Below, piece by piece: positions 1 to 7,916 of a DNA stretch of 64,000 bases. The translations under genes were made by a program, and so were the position numbers. Position 1 is the first letter of the stretch; the number at the start of each line of letters is the position of its first letter. The DNA is from Nocardia salmonicida NBRC 13393 (GTDB lineage Bacteria; Actinomycetota; Actinomycetes; Mycobacteriales; Mycobacteriaceae), in the NCBI RefSeq assembly GCF_001613085.1, contig NZ_BDBR01000046.1, positions 19,213 through 83,212 of the forward strand, read 5' to 3'. The notes under the pieces are model-generated. The model was not told the origin of the DNA. It did no database searches and saw only the letters and a list, made by a program, of their open reading frames with translations.

Positions 1-473
1 ACCGCCTCTCCGGTGATGCCCAGGACGCCGATGACCTCACCCAGGACACCTTCATCCGGGTGTTCCGCTCGCTGCAGAACTACCAGCCCGGCACGTTCGA
101 GGGCTGGCTGCACCGCATCACCACCAACCTGTTCCTCGACATGGTCCGTCGTCGCAACCGCATCCGCATGGAAGCGCTGCCCGAGGACTACGACCGGGTG
201 CCCGCCGAAGGCCCGACCCCGGAGGACGCCTACCACGACTCCCGCCTCGACCCCGACCTGCAGAAAGCACTCGATTCGCTGGCGCCGGAGTTTCGCGCCG
301 CGGTCGTGCTGTGTGACATCGAGGGTCTGTCCTACGAGGAGATCGGCGCGACGCTGGGTGTGAAACTGGGCACCGTGCGAAGCCGGATCCATCGCGGGCG
401 TCAGGCATTGCGCGAGTACCTTGCGCATAATGGAAGTGAGCAGCGGTACTCCGCTGAAGCCCCATCGTTGTGA
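1..473 (+). CDS. sigE: ECF RNA polymerase sigma factor SigE, 5' end cut by window
   Basis: The reading frame is open from base 3, so the N-terminus lies outside the window. The visible part carries the end of sigma region 2 (the DADDLTQDTFIRVFRSL stretch and the GWLHRITTN segment) and a complete region 4 with the helix-turn-helix around YEEIGATLGVKLGTVRSRIHRGR. It is followed by a zinc-type anti-sigma gene, an HtrA protease and TatB, which is the gene order of mycobacterial sigE. SigE directs the surface-stress response and is held inactive by RseA. The SigE name rests on this synteny together with the ECF sequence. Confidence 0.93.
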   Translation, partial: RLSGDAQDADDLTQDTFIRVFRSLQNYQPGTFEGWLHRITTNLFLDMVRRRNRIRMEALPEDYDRVPAEGPTPEDAYHDSRLDPDLQKALDSLAPEFRAAVVLCDIEGLSYEEIGATLGVKLGTVRSRIHRGRQALREYLAHNGSEQRYSAEAPSL

Positions 474-532
474 CGGGAGTTCGACGTCACCGGGGGCTCT
501 CGGTTGACGTCGGTCGGAAGGAAGAATCCCGG

Positions 533-901
533 ATGAGCGTGGAACCCAGTGCCGCAGGTCGCCCACCGCGCTTTCAGCCCACCGAGCACCTGGCCAGTGA
601 GGCTGTCGCGGCTTTTGTCGACGGCGAACTGCGGATGAACGCCTATCTGCGTGCCGCCCAGCATCTTTCGGTCTGCCCCGAATGCGCGTCCGAGGTCGAT
701 GCCCAGCAGCAGGCGCGCATCGCGCTGCGCCGGGCCGCCGAGGTGGCGATTCCGCGCAGCCTGCACGACAGCCTCTCGCGCATTCCGCTGGCCGACCTCC
801 CCGGCAACGCACCCGAACCGCAGCGCCGTAACGAGGCATTTCTCGGATTCATCACAGATTCCTTCACCGCGACCCGGTGGACAACGTGGCGGCGCAAGTA
901 G
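533..901 (+). CDS. rseA: Anti-sigma E factor RseA (zinc-binding ZAS type)
   Basis: This protein of 122 residues would bind and inhibit the upstream sigma factor. It has the ZAS motif HxxxCxxC, with His44, Cys48 and Cys51 in AQHLSVCPEC, preceded by the EAVAAFVDGEL helix seen in mycobacterial RseA. I chose the ATG at 533 because a purine-rich ribosome site (GGAAGGAAGAA) lies just upstream; the frame is also open to a GTG at 470. The gene sits between the sigma factor and htrA, which fits co-transcription. No membrane helix is visible, so it is probably cytosolic, as in mycobacteria. Confidence 0.9.
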   Translation: MSVEPSAAGRPPRFQPTEHLASEAVAAFVDGELRMNAYLRAAQHLSVCPECASEVDAQQQARIALRRAAEVAIPRSLHDSLSRIPLADLPGNAPEPQRRNEAFLGFITDSFTATRWTTWRRK

Positions 902-911
902 AGTCTGCGAC

Positions 912-2444
912 GTGACAGGCGAATCGACGAATTCCGGATCGGCCGACCACTCGGATTCGGGGGACAATCGGGGCACGCTGCGCCCTTCGGACGCACCGAG
1001 CCTCGGGCCGCGCCCGGTCTACCGGCCGCACATCGACAGCCACACCGCGCGCGCGTTCCGCCGCCCGAACGGCCAAGCCGGTTCGTTCGCACCGTACGAC
1101 CCGCAGCGCGTGGCCGGAAAGGGCGCCGAGGAAGGCATCGTCGCCCGCCCGCCGGACGGCGTGCTCGCCGAGGCGTTCGCCCGGCCCGAGGGCTCCTCGG
1201 AGCTGTTGCAGCGCGAGCCCGGCGCCGACGAGTCGAAGACGGTCGTCGCGGGTCCGGTCGACCCGTGGCGTGATCCCGACGCGGCGGCCCGGCTCGGTGC
1301 GCCCGCCGTCGACACTCCCCCGCCTGCCCGGTTGCCCGTCGCGGACAAGCTGAGCGCTCGCGAGGTGCTGTTCGGTTCGCGGGTGGCGCCGAAGGCCCTG
1401 GCGATGCTGGCCGTACTGGCCCTCGGCATCGCCGTTGTGGGCGGACTGGTCGGGCGGGTCACCGCCGAGACCGCGTCCACGCTCACCTCACGCAAGGTGA
1501 CCCTGGATCAGAGCGCGGGCGTCGAGACCCCGCACAGCCAGATCGCCGCGGTCGCCAATGCCGTACTGCCCTCGGTGGTCTCGATCCGGGCCACTGTCGG
1601 CGACAACGGCGCGACCGGTTCCGGCGTGGTGATCGACGGCGGCGGTTACGTCGTCACCAACAACCACGTGATCTCGATGGCCGCGACCGACAAGTCCAAC
1701 CGGTCCGCCATCCAGGTCCAGTTCTCCGACGGCACCCGGGTGCCCGCGCAGATCGTCGGGCGCGATCCCAAGACCGACCTCGCGGTGCTCAAGGTCGAGG
1801 CCAAGAACCTGACGGTGGCCAATCTCGGCAAGTCCGCCGATGTGCAGGTCGGCGACGACGTGCTGGCGGTCGGTTCGCCACTCGGCCTGAGCAAGACCGT
1901 CACTTCCGGCATCGTCAGCGCCCTGCACCGGCCCGTGAAGCTCGCGGGCGAGGGCAGCGACACCAACGCGGTGATCGACGCCGTACAGACCGACGCGGCG
2001 ATCAACCCGGGTAACTCCGGTGGCGCGCTGGTCGACATGCAGGGCCGCGTCATCGGTATCAACACCGCCATCCGCAGTGAGACCGGCGGTTCGGTGGGCC
2101 TCGGCTTCGCCATCCCGGTCGACGTGATGACCGCCGTCACCCAGACCCTGATCCGCGACGGCCAGATGCACCACCCGGTGATCGGCCTGAGCGCGCGCAC
2201 CAAGACCGTCGCCAACGAGGTGATGAGCGGTGCCGCCGTCGCCGATGTGACGCCGGGCAGCCCCGCCGACAAGGCGGGCATCGTCGAGGGCGACGTGGTC
2301 GTGAAGATCGGCGACCGCGAGGTCACCGGGCCCGACGAACTGGTCGTCGCCGTGCAGTCGCGCAAGATCGGCGAAACGGTGAACGTGCAGTTGATCCGTG
2401 ATGGCAGGCAGGTGGACGTGCCGGTCACCCTCGAATCCGACTGA
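912..2444 (+). CDS. htrA: Membrane-anchored HtrA-type serine protease with PDZ domain
   Basis: The 510-residue protein has a charged, proline-rich cytosolic part (about 1-155), one transmembrane helix (about 158-180), a trypsin-like protease domain and a C-terminal PDZ domain. The catalytic triad can be read as His252 (NNHV), Asp289 (KTDLAV) and Ser369 (NPGNSGG). The PDZ domain includes DVTPGSPADKAGIVEGD. It should degrade or chaperone damaged proteins outside the membrane. I use the GTG at 912, eight bases after the rseA stop; the frame is open further upstream, but that part overlaps rseA and looks non-coding. The gene belongs to the sigE regulon-type operon. Confidence 0.93.
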   Translation: MTGESTNSGSADHSDSGDNRGTLRPSDAPSLGPRPVYRPHIDSHTARAFRRPNGQAGSFAPYDPQRVAGKGAEEGIVARPPDGVLAEAFARPEGSSELLQREPGADESKTVVAGPVDPWRDPDAAARLGAPAVDTPPPARLPVADKLSAREVLFGSRVAPKALAMLAVLALGIAVVGGLVGRVTAETASTLTSRKVTLDQSAGVETPHSQIAAVANAVLPSVVSIRATVGDNGATGSGVVIDGGGYVVTNNHVISMAATDKSNRSAIQVQFSDGTRVPAQIVGRDPKTDLAVLKVEAKNLTVANLGKSADVQVGDDVLAVGSPLGLSKTVTSGIVSALHRPVKLAGEGSDTNAVIDAVQTDAAINPGNSGGALVDMQGRVIGINTAIRSETGGSVGLGFAIPVDVMTAVTQTLIRDGQMHHPVIGLSARTKTVANEVMSGAAVADVTPGSPADKAGIVEGDVVVKIGDREVTGPDELVVAVQSRKIGETVNVQLIRDGRQVDVPVTLESD

Positions 2445-2477
2445 CCTGCGGACGCGCGCGCCGGGTAACCTGGAACC

Positions 2478-2897
2478 GTGTTCAGCAACATCGGGTGGAG
2501 CGAGATGATGATCCTGCTCGTCGCCGCCCTCGTGATCCTCGGTCCGGAGCGACTGCCCGGCGCCGTCCGCTGGACCACAGGCGCGCTGCGCCAGGCGCGT
2601 GACTACGCCAGCGGCGCCACCTCGCAGCTGAAACAGGAGCTCGGACCGGAGTTCGACGACCTGCGCAAGCCGCTCGCCGAGCTGAACGAGCTGCGTGGCA
2701 TGAGCCCGAGGGCCGTGGTCACCAAGCACCTGCTGGGCGGTGACGATTCGGTGCTGCGCGATCTGGAGAGCGCGGTGCCCGACAAGAAGCAGCTGTTCGG
2801 CACCAGCAGCGGCATGCCTTCCACTCCGTCGGCCCCCCCGCCGCCGAAGTCGCTGGAGCGCAACGAGCGCCCCCCGGTCGACTACGACGCGACTTAG
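2478..2897 (+). CDS. tatB: Twin-arginine translocase subunit TatB
   Basis: TatB forms the substrate-recognition complex of the Tat export pathway with TatC. The 139-residue product starts with the short hydrophobic helix MMILLVAALVILGPERLP. This contains the Gly-Pro hinge and the following amphipathic helix typical of TatA/B proteins. The tail is long, charged and proline-rich, as in actinobacterial TatB. It starts at a GTG 33 bases after htrA, and the htrA-tatB order is conserved in mycobacteria. A Tat substrate occurs elsewhere in the window (the DUF1906 protein near 39.8 kb). Confidence 0.92.
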   Translation: MFSNIGWSEMMILLVAALVILGPERLPGAVRWTTGALRQARDYASGATSQLKQELGPEFDDLRKPLAELNELRGMSPRAVVTKHLLGGDDSVLRDLESAVPDKKQLFGTSSGMPSTPSAPPPPKSLERNERPPVDYDAT

Positions 2898-3007
2898 CTC
2901 GCCGAACACACCGCACGGTCGGCATTTGCTGCGAGATCGCGCTGAACGAACTCTGCGGCGGCGACCTCGCTTCTGTGTGATTTGCCGACAAACCGCCTCC
3001 GAGAGTG

Positions 3008-3072
3008 TTGTGTCGCAAGACAGTTCGATGTCAACCGTTATAGACACACAACGCTGTCGAGCTGTCTAGACT
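3008..3072 (+). promoter_or_regulatory. Probable promoter and dyad region of the HTH gene
   Basis: This AT-rich stretch lies in an otherwise GC-rich gap. It holds the partly inverted elements GTTGTGTC (3007-3014) and GACACACAAC (3043-3052), a repeated CTGTC word, and a TAGACT hexamer (3067-3072) seven bases before the ATG at 3079. The last would suit a leaderless transcript. The dyad could be an operator for the downstream HTH protein. This is inferred from sequence alone. Confidence 0.4.
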
Positions 3073-3078
3073 TCGCAC

Positions 3079-3936
3079 ATGTCGGCCGATGACGTGGCAC
3101 GAGTTTTCGCGATCGAGGACAAGGTCGAGCGACTCAAAGCAGCCACCGACGGGGTGGCGGCTGCCCAGCAGACCATCAACGAACTAACCAGGATCCGGCG
3201 AGCCGTGATCCGAGAACTCCATGCCGACGGCTGGACGTTCGCCCGGATCGGCGCCGCCGCCGGACTGTCGCGTGCGCGTATTCACCAGGTGAGCACGCAG
3301 GGTCCCGTCCCCGAAGGTCTGTTCTTCGGCCACGGCACCTTGACCGTGCTCGCCCCCGAGGTCCGCTCCGGCCGACTCCTGGGCGCACCGGACCCACAGG
3401 CCGCGCAGCGTCTGGCCGAACTGCTGCGACAACTCGGCTTCGCGGCGAACGTCGAGACGTTCATGCCCGGCCGACCGATCGACCTCAATCGCGACGGGCT
3501 GGTGATTCTCGGCGGCCCCGAACTCTCGCCCAGCCTGCGCCAGCTGGTGGTGGCCGATCCGCGCCTGCGCCGGACCGTCACCAGGGCGGGCGATACCCGG
3601 CGCGGCATAGAGGACAGGGCCGCACGCCGCGTCTACCGGCCCGGCGGCACCGAACCGCACGACATCGCCTACCTGGCTCGGCTCCCCCGGCCCGACCGGC
3701 GCGGCAGCATCATGCTGATCGACGGCCTGCATCCGCCCGGCTCACTGGGTGCGATCCGATTGCTGGCGACCCGCTTGGCGACCCTGCACGAGCGTGCGAG
3801 CAGCCATTTGTTCTCGGTCCTCATCGCAGTCCGATACGACCGCGCCACCGGCGAACCCGTTGATGCGGATTTGCTCACCCCGGTTTACCGCCATGAAACA
3901 GACCCAAAGTTGGCTACGACCCGGGTTCGTCCGTAG
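3079..3936 (+). CDS. Helix-turn-helix protein of unknown function
   Basis: The 285-residue protein begins with a region of about 75 residues resembling sigma region 4 or a homeodomain-like HTH (ELHADGWTFARIGAAAGLSRARIHQV). After that comes a domain of about 200 residues that I do not recognise, containing a GLVILGGPELSPSLRQLV stretch. That piece has the look of a Rossmann-like strand-loop. DNA binding is likely. The effector part is unknown and could sense a ligand. It stands alone between tatB and a divergently unrelated gene, with its own promoter-like region upstream. Confidence 0.8.
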   Translation: MSADDVARVFAIEDKVERLKAATDGVAAAQQTINELTRIRRAVIRELHADGWTFARIGAAAGLSRARIHQVSTQGPVPEGLFFGHGTLTVLAPEVRSGRLLGAPDPQAAQRLAELLRQLGFAANVETFMPGRPIDLNRDGLVILGGPELSPSLRQLVVADPRLRRTVTRAGDTRRGIEDRAARRVYRPGGTEPHDIAYLARLPRPDRRGSIMLIDGLHPPGSLGAIRLLATRLATLHERASSHLFSVLIAVRYDRATGEPVDADLLTPVYRHETDPKLATTRVRP

Positions 3937-3958
3937 ACTGAACTAAACTCGCCGTGCT

Positions 3959-3976
3959 CAGTGATCTGCATCACTG
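3959..3976. promoter_or_regulatory. CRP/GlxR-like binding site (GTGA-N6-TCAC palindrome)
   Basis: CAGTGAT-CTGC-ATCACTG is a perfect 7+7 base inverted repeat with a 4-base centre. It contains GTGA-N6-TCAC, the core of CRP/FNR-family sites such as actinobacterial GlxR and Crp. A TAGATT hexamer at 4010-4015 could be the -10 box of the next gene, putting the site some 50-60 bases upstream of the start of transcription. Confidence 0.5.
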
Positions 3977-4052
3977 TACTGTTATGGATCACAAGTCGCC
4001 CGCGATGGTTAGATTGCTAGCGAGTAACCGAGTGTGAGTAGGTGAGCATCAC

Positions 4053-4619
4053 ATGTTCTCGTCTCCAGAGGCCAGCGCATGCCGGGTTCTGCCCGTGCAC
4101 GCGGCAGGCCATCCACGGCCCGTTCCGCCCTTCGACGCGGAGCCGACCACCGGCGACGTCATCGTCACCACCCATCGTGTGACCTACAGCGATCGTCTGA
4201 AGGTCTTCATCGGCCCGCACGAGGACGTGGACAGCTTCCTACGCCCGTTGCGCCGGATGGATGGGCATCAGCGCTACTCACTCGATCTGACCGTGCTACC
4301 CGAGCCGGTGCCCGCCACCGAGGTCACCACGACCGCGAGTTCGGCGCGCGGCGATCTCGCGCTCGGCTGCGCCGGTTCGGCGGACGCGATGACTCTGCAA
4401 CTGCGCACGACCATCGATCACGTCACCCGGCGCTTCACCCTCGGGCTGCCCGGGAGTCGACTCGGCCTGCCGACGGTGTACCTCCCGCACGGCGACGAGG
4501 ACACCTACGTCTACCCGGAAGAGGTGTTCACTGCCGACAACGCGGTGGAGATCTTCCGCGACTTCTTCCACGCCGGCGCGGTTCCCGCGGGTCTGCAGCA
4601 GCGCGAGATCCTCGACTGA
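4053..4619 (+). CDS. Conserved-looking protein of unknown function
   Basis: The 188-residue soluble protein has no motif I can name. The middle contains VIVTTHRVTYSDRLKVFIGPHEDVDSFL, and the end has a YVYPEEVFTADNAVEIFRDFF stretch followed by PAGLQQREILD. That arrangement faintly recalls small immunity-type proteins, but not well enough to assign. No signal peptide or membrane helix is seen. The ATG at 4053 lacks a strong ribosome site. Alternative starts inside the first 30 residues cannot be excluded. Confidence 0.7.
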   Translation: MFSSPEASACRVLPVHAAGHPRPVPPFDAEPTTGDVIVTTHRVTYSDRLKVFIGPHEDVDSFLRPLRRMDGHQRYSLDLTVLPEPVPATEVTTTASSARGDLALGCAGSADAMTLQLRTTIDHVTRRFTLGLPGSRLGLPTVYLPHGDEDTYVYPEEVFTADNAVEIFRDFFHAGAVPAGLQQREILD

Positions 4620-4709
4620 GAGCTGCTCGCCGCGCGCGAAATGCTCGACGATAGCTAGGCTGGTCGAACGGTCACATGCCTCGATGGGTGACTGTGGAGA
4701 GGCCGGTGC

Positions 4710-5792
4710 GTGATGCGTGATCTCCTCGGACAGGTACTCGAACTGCTCGGTGATCAGGCCGTGGCACTGGCCAGGATCGTCGACCGGACCGGTGCGGGTC
4801 CGCGCGAAACCGGGGCCGCGATGGCGATGACGGGCGACGGTCGCGTGCTCGGTTCGCTGTCGGGCGGCTGCGTCGAGTCGGCGGTGCTCGCTGCCGCCGG
4901 CCAGGTTCTGCTCGACGGCCGGGCGAGCCTCGAGCGGTTCGCGGCCGCCGATGAACTCACGGTCGGCCTACCGTGCGGTGGCGAGATCGAAGTCTTCGTC
5001 GAACGCCTCGACCGCGACGATCTGCCCGTCCTGCGCGCCCTCCACTCCGCACTCGACGCGCACCATCCGATCGCCTACGCCACCACCCTCGAGTCGGCCC
5101 CCGACCGAAAACTCCTGCGCCCCGGCGACACCGCCCCATGGCGCGGCCTCGACCACGACGCCGCCGCCCTCCTCACCGCGGGCCACAACGGACTCATCGG
5201 AGCCCAGGACTGCACCCCCGCCCAGGCCGAACGCCCCCGCACCTTCGTCCAGGTCTTCCGCTCCCCCGCCCGGATGATCCTGGCCGGCGCCAACGACTAC
5301 ACCCGCGCCATGACCGTCGGCGCGGCGAATCTCGGCTACCACGTCACCGTCGTAGACGCCCGCGAAACCTTCACCACCCCAGCCCGTTTCCCGTCAGCCG
5401 ACGAGGTGGTGATCGACTGGCCGCACCGCTACCTGGAGGCCGAACAGGTCGCGGGCCGCATCGACGACCGCACCGTCCTCTGCGTCCTCACCCACGACCC
5501 CAAGTTCGACGTCCCCCTCCTGGCCGCCGCACTCGGCCTCCCGGCCATAGCGTTCATCGGCGCTCTCGGTTCCCGCCGAGCTCACGCCGACCGCGCCGCC
5601 CGTCTTCGCGAAACCGGACTCCTCGACTCCGACATCGCCCGCGTCCGAAGCCCCCTCGGCCTCGACCTCGCCGCCCACACCCCCGAAGAAACCGCCATCT
5701 CCATCCTCGCCCAAATCCTCGCCACCCGAGGAAGCGCCACAGCCCGGCCCCTGGCAGAGCTGGACGGCCCGATCCACCGCCGCCCGGACTAG
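4710..5792 (+). CDS. XdhC/CoxI family protein (molybdoenzyme maturation)
   Basis: Proteins of this family bind and help sulfurate the molybdenum cofactor before it enters xanthine dehydrogenase or CO dehydrogenase type enzymes. The 360-residue product has the N-terminal XdhC/CoxI domain with the GSLSGGCVE motif (about residues 49-57) and a C-terminal Rossmann domain beginning at RMILAGANDYTRAM. A GGAGAGG ribosome site precedes adjacent GTG (4710) and ATG (4713) start codons; either could be used. No xanthine dehydrogenase genes lie nearby, so its client enzyme must be encoded elsewhere. Confidence 0.87.
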   Translation: MMRDLLGQVLELLGDQAVALARIVDRTGAGPRETGAAMAMTGDGRVLGSLSGGCVESAVLAAAGQVLLDGRASLERFAAADELTVGLPCGGEIEVFVERLDRDDLPVLRALHSALDAHHPIAYATTLESAPDRKLLRPGDTAPWRGLDHDAAALLTAGHNGLIGAQDCTPAQAERPRTFVQVFRSPARMILAGANDYTRAMTVGAANLGYHVTVVDARETFTTPARFPSADEVVIDWPHRYLEAEQVAGRIDDRTVLCVLTHDPKFDVPLLAAALGLPAIAFIGALGSRRAHADRAARLRETGLLDSDIARVRSPLGLDLAAHTPEETAISILAQILATRGSATARPLAELDGPIHRRPD

Positions 5793-5833
5793 GTCCCGCT
5801 CGGCACTTCCTCCCCTGGACATCTGTTCATTCG

Positions 5834-5870
5834 TTCATAACTTCGATACAGTTTGTATCGAAGTTATGAA
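5834..5870. promoter_or_regulatory. Perfect 17-bp-arm palindrome, likely TetR operator
   Basis: Two 17-base arms, TTCATAACTTCGATACA (5834-5850) and its exact complement (5854-5870), are separated by GTT. The site ends 24 bases before the TetR start codon at 5895, so binding would block transcription of the regulator and the membrane gene. The outer nine bases ATAACTTCG match the arm of the phage P1 loxP site. No recombinase lies nearby, and the 3-base centre is far shorter than a lox spacer. Confidence 0.75.
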
Positions 5871-5894
5871 ACAGATTGTCCGAAGGGAATGTTC

Positions 5895-6488
5895 GTGCGA
5901 CCACCCGATCCGCGGACGGTGCGCAGCCGTGATGCCGCGCTCGTATCGGCGCGAGAGCTGTTGATAGAGCAGGGATTGGCCGGGCTGACGCATGGGGCCG
6001 TCGCGGCGCGCAGCGGGATCAGCCGAGCCACGCTGTACCGGCTCTGGCCGGAGCCCACCGATCTCGTCCGCGCCACGTTGACGCGCCACATCACTCTCGC
6101 GCAGCCACAGCCGACCGGGGATCTGCGAGCCGATCTGCTGACCGCGCTGACTGCCACGCGCGCGATGCTGCACGAACCGGCAACCGAGCAGGGCATGCGG
6201 GTGATGATCGAAAGGGCCGCTGTCGACGCGAAATTCGCGGAGGTGAAGGAGTCGCTGTACCGGTCGGGCACCCGGGCGGTGCGCACGACGCTGACCGAGG
6301 CCGTCACCCGCGGGGAACTCCCCGCCGAACTCGATATCGACCTCGCGGTCGATCAGCTGCACGGTCCCTTGTTCTTCCGGCGGCTCGTCGCCAATCGGAC
6401 CTTCGACCTCGACTACGTGCGCGAGGTCCTCGACGACTTCCTGCGCGGCCGCACCTCGAAACCCGCACGCCAGCAAGGAACCCCGTGA
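5895..6488 (+). CDS. TetR/AcrR family transcriptional regulator
   Basis: The N-terminal part holds the TetR helix-turn-helix (GLAGLTHGAVAARSGISRATLYRLWPE). The rest, about residues 65-197, is helical and ends with LDIDLAVDQLHGPLFFRRLV, typical of the TetR C-terminal ligand-binding and dimer region. I prefer the GTG at 5895 because GAAGGGA (5882-5888) gives good spacing; an in-frame ATG at 5889 is too close to that site. It is followed after one base by a membrane-protein gene and preceded by a large palindrome, so it probably represses itself and that gene. Confidence 0.88.
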   Translation: MRPPDPRTVRSRDAALVSARELLIEQGLAGLTHGAVAARSGISRATLYRLWPEPTDLVRATLTRHITLAQPQPTGDLRADLLTALTATRAMLHEPATEQGMRVMIERAAVDAKFAEVKESLYRSGTRAVRTTLTEAVTRGELPAELDIDLAVDQLHGPLFFRRLVANRTFDLDYVREVLDDFLRGRTSKPARQQGTP

Positions 6489-6489
6489 C

Positions 6490-6924
6490 ATGACGAAAAC
6501 CCTGTCCGCCCCACGCGTTCTCGCCGTACTCGTCGCGGTCATCACCGTATTCGGTGCTCTGCTGGCCGATTTCGTCATCCCCGCGGGCGCCGCTCAGCAC
6601 CTGCGCAACGACGCCTGGCCGCCGCACGCGAAATTCCACGACGCCCAGTACATCGTCATGTCGATCCTGCTCGGCGTGCTGGCGCTGACATTGCTGCTGC
6701 GGCGCGATGGCGGCACCCGCTCGCGCCTGTGGACGGCCTGCGCGATCCTGGCTACGCCGTGGCTCGGCCTGCTGGCGGCAATGCTGTTCCCCGGCACCGC
6801 TGTTCACGATCCCGAGTTCGCCGACACCACGATCATCGGCCTGCACCCGCAGGTGCTGCTGGCAATGATCCTGCTGGCAGTGCTGACCACCGCCGTCGCG
6901 CTCAGCACCCGACGCCGGAACTGA
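6490..6924 (+). CDS. Four-helix integral membrane protein
   Basis: The 144-residue protein has about four hydrophobic segments (residues 10-32, 55-72, 82-102 and 118-138). Between the first two is a short outer loop, HLRNDAWPPHAKFHDAQY. The pattern fits a family of small actinobacterial membrane proteins of unknown function. It starts one base after the TetR stop with AAGGAACCCC as ribosome site, so the two are in one operon. It is probably the target of that regulator, perhaps in efflux or membrane adaptation, but the activity is unknown. Confidence 0.8.
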   Translation: MTKTLSAPRVLAVLVAVITVFGALLADFVIPAGAAQHLRNDAWPPHAKFHDAQYIVMSILLGVLALTLLLRRDGGTRSRLWTACAILATPWLGLLAAMLFPGTAVHDPEFADTTIIGLHPQVLLAMILLAVLTTAVALSTRRRN

Positions 6925-6977
6925 CACATCGGGCGCCGCTGCGGTCCACTGACCGAGGCGCCGCCCGATGTGGACGA

Positions 6978-7916
6978 CTAGGCCGCGACTTGTTCGGGCC
7001 GAAGGGTTTTCATCGGCGGTCGGTCTTCGAGCGAGACCGCGGTGGAATGGGCGATGAATTCGCCTTCGATCAACGGGAACTGGGTCAGCGGAGCACCCGA
7101 GTCGGGGACTCCGCTGCGGCGCAGAGCGGTGCCGAGGATCTGGCGGCTCATCACGCCCAGGTCGGACAGCGGGCGGTTGCGGTGGGTGCGCACGCCCAGG
7201 TTCACCTGGGCGATGGCGTCCATGCCCATGTGGTCGTAGGTGTCGAGGAGCAGGCCGATCTCCACGCCGTAGCCGGGAGCGAACGGGACCGCGGTGAGGA
7301 GTTCGCGGGTGCCCGCGTATTCGCCGCCGAGCGGCTGGAGCACCTGCACCAGTTCGGGGCGAAGGGCGGCCAGCAGCGGACGGGCGACGAGTTCGGTGAC
7401 TCGCCCGCCGCCGTTCGCGTCGACGGACTCGCCCTGACGCAGCGGACGGCGGTAATAGGCCTTGGACAGGTGCGTGCCCTGCATCATCAGCAGCGGGCCG
7501 AGGAGCTTGGGCACGAAGTCGGGGTCGGGGTCGATCAGGTCGGAGTCGACGAAGGCGATCAGATCGCCCGTGGTGACCGCCAGCGACCGCCACAGCACCT
7601 CGCCCTTGCCGGGGACCGGTTCGAGTTCGGGAACGGCTTCCTCACGTGAGATCACCTCGGCGCCCGCCGCGCGTGCGCGTTCGGCGGTGGCGTCGGTGGA
7701 CCCGGAGTCCAGCACGATCAGTTCGTCGACGAGCGTGCCGAGCAGCGGCCGGATACTGGCTACGACCCCGGCGACGGTGTCCTGTTCGTTCAGCGCGGGC
7801 AGCACCACCGAAACGGTGCGGCCCTCCTTGGCGGCGACGAGCTCGCCGACCGTCCATTCAGGGGTGTCCCATGTGTGGGTAGTGGCCCAGGCGGGCTCGC
7901 GGTGTTGGATTTTCAT
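6978..7916 (-). CDS. gpgS: Glucosyl-3-phosphoglycerate synthase GpgS
   Basis: GpgS transfers glucose from a nucleotide sugar to 3-phosphoglycerate, the first step towards glucosylglycerate and the methylglucose lipopolysaccharides of mycolata. The 312-residue protein has a GT-A fold with SVVLPALNEQDTV near residue 35 and the metal-binding DSD motif in FVDSDLIDPDPDF. The APGYGVEIGLLLD and THRNRPLSDLGVM stretches are typical of the family. The start ATG at 7916 overlaps the folP2 stop (ATGA), so the two are translationally coupled. The folP2-gpgS pair matches Rv1207-Rv1208. Confidence 0.94.
   Translation of the reverse strand: MKIQHREPAWATTHTWDTPEWTVGELVAAKEGRTVSVVLPALNEQDTVAGVVASIRPLLGTLVDELIVLDSGSTDATAERARAAGAEVISREEAVPELEPVPGKGEVLWRSLAVTTGDLIAFVDSDLIDPDPDFVPKLLGPLLMMQGTHLSKAYYRRPLRQGESVDANGGGRVTELVARPLLAALRPELVQVLQPLGGEYAGTRELLTAVPFAPGYGVEIGLLLDTYDHMGMDAIAQVNLGVRTHRNRPLSDLGVMSRQILGTALRRSGVPDSGAPLTQFPLIEGEFIAHSTAVSLEDRPPMKTLRPEQVAA

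Noticed and set aside
1488..3047. Long minus-strand open frame (about 519 codons) across htrA and tatB
   Set aside because: It is antisense to two clearly recognised genes. Its product is Arg/His/Gly/Asp-rich low-quality sequence typical of GC-rich reverse frames.
4079..5869. Arg/Pro-rich frames over the unknown protein and the XdhC-like gene
   Set aside because: They are alternative-frame shadows, and the XdhC frame has recognisable domains.
5834..5870. A true loxP-type recombination site
   Set aside because: Only nine bases of each arm resemble loxP, the 3-base centre is too short, and there is no tyrosine recombinase in the window.
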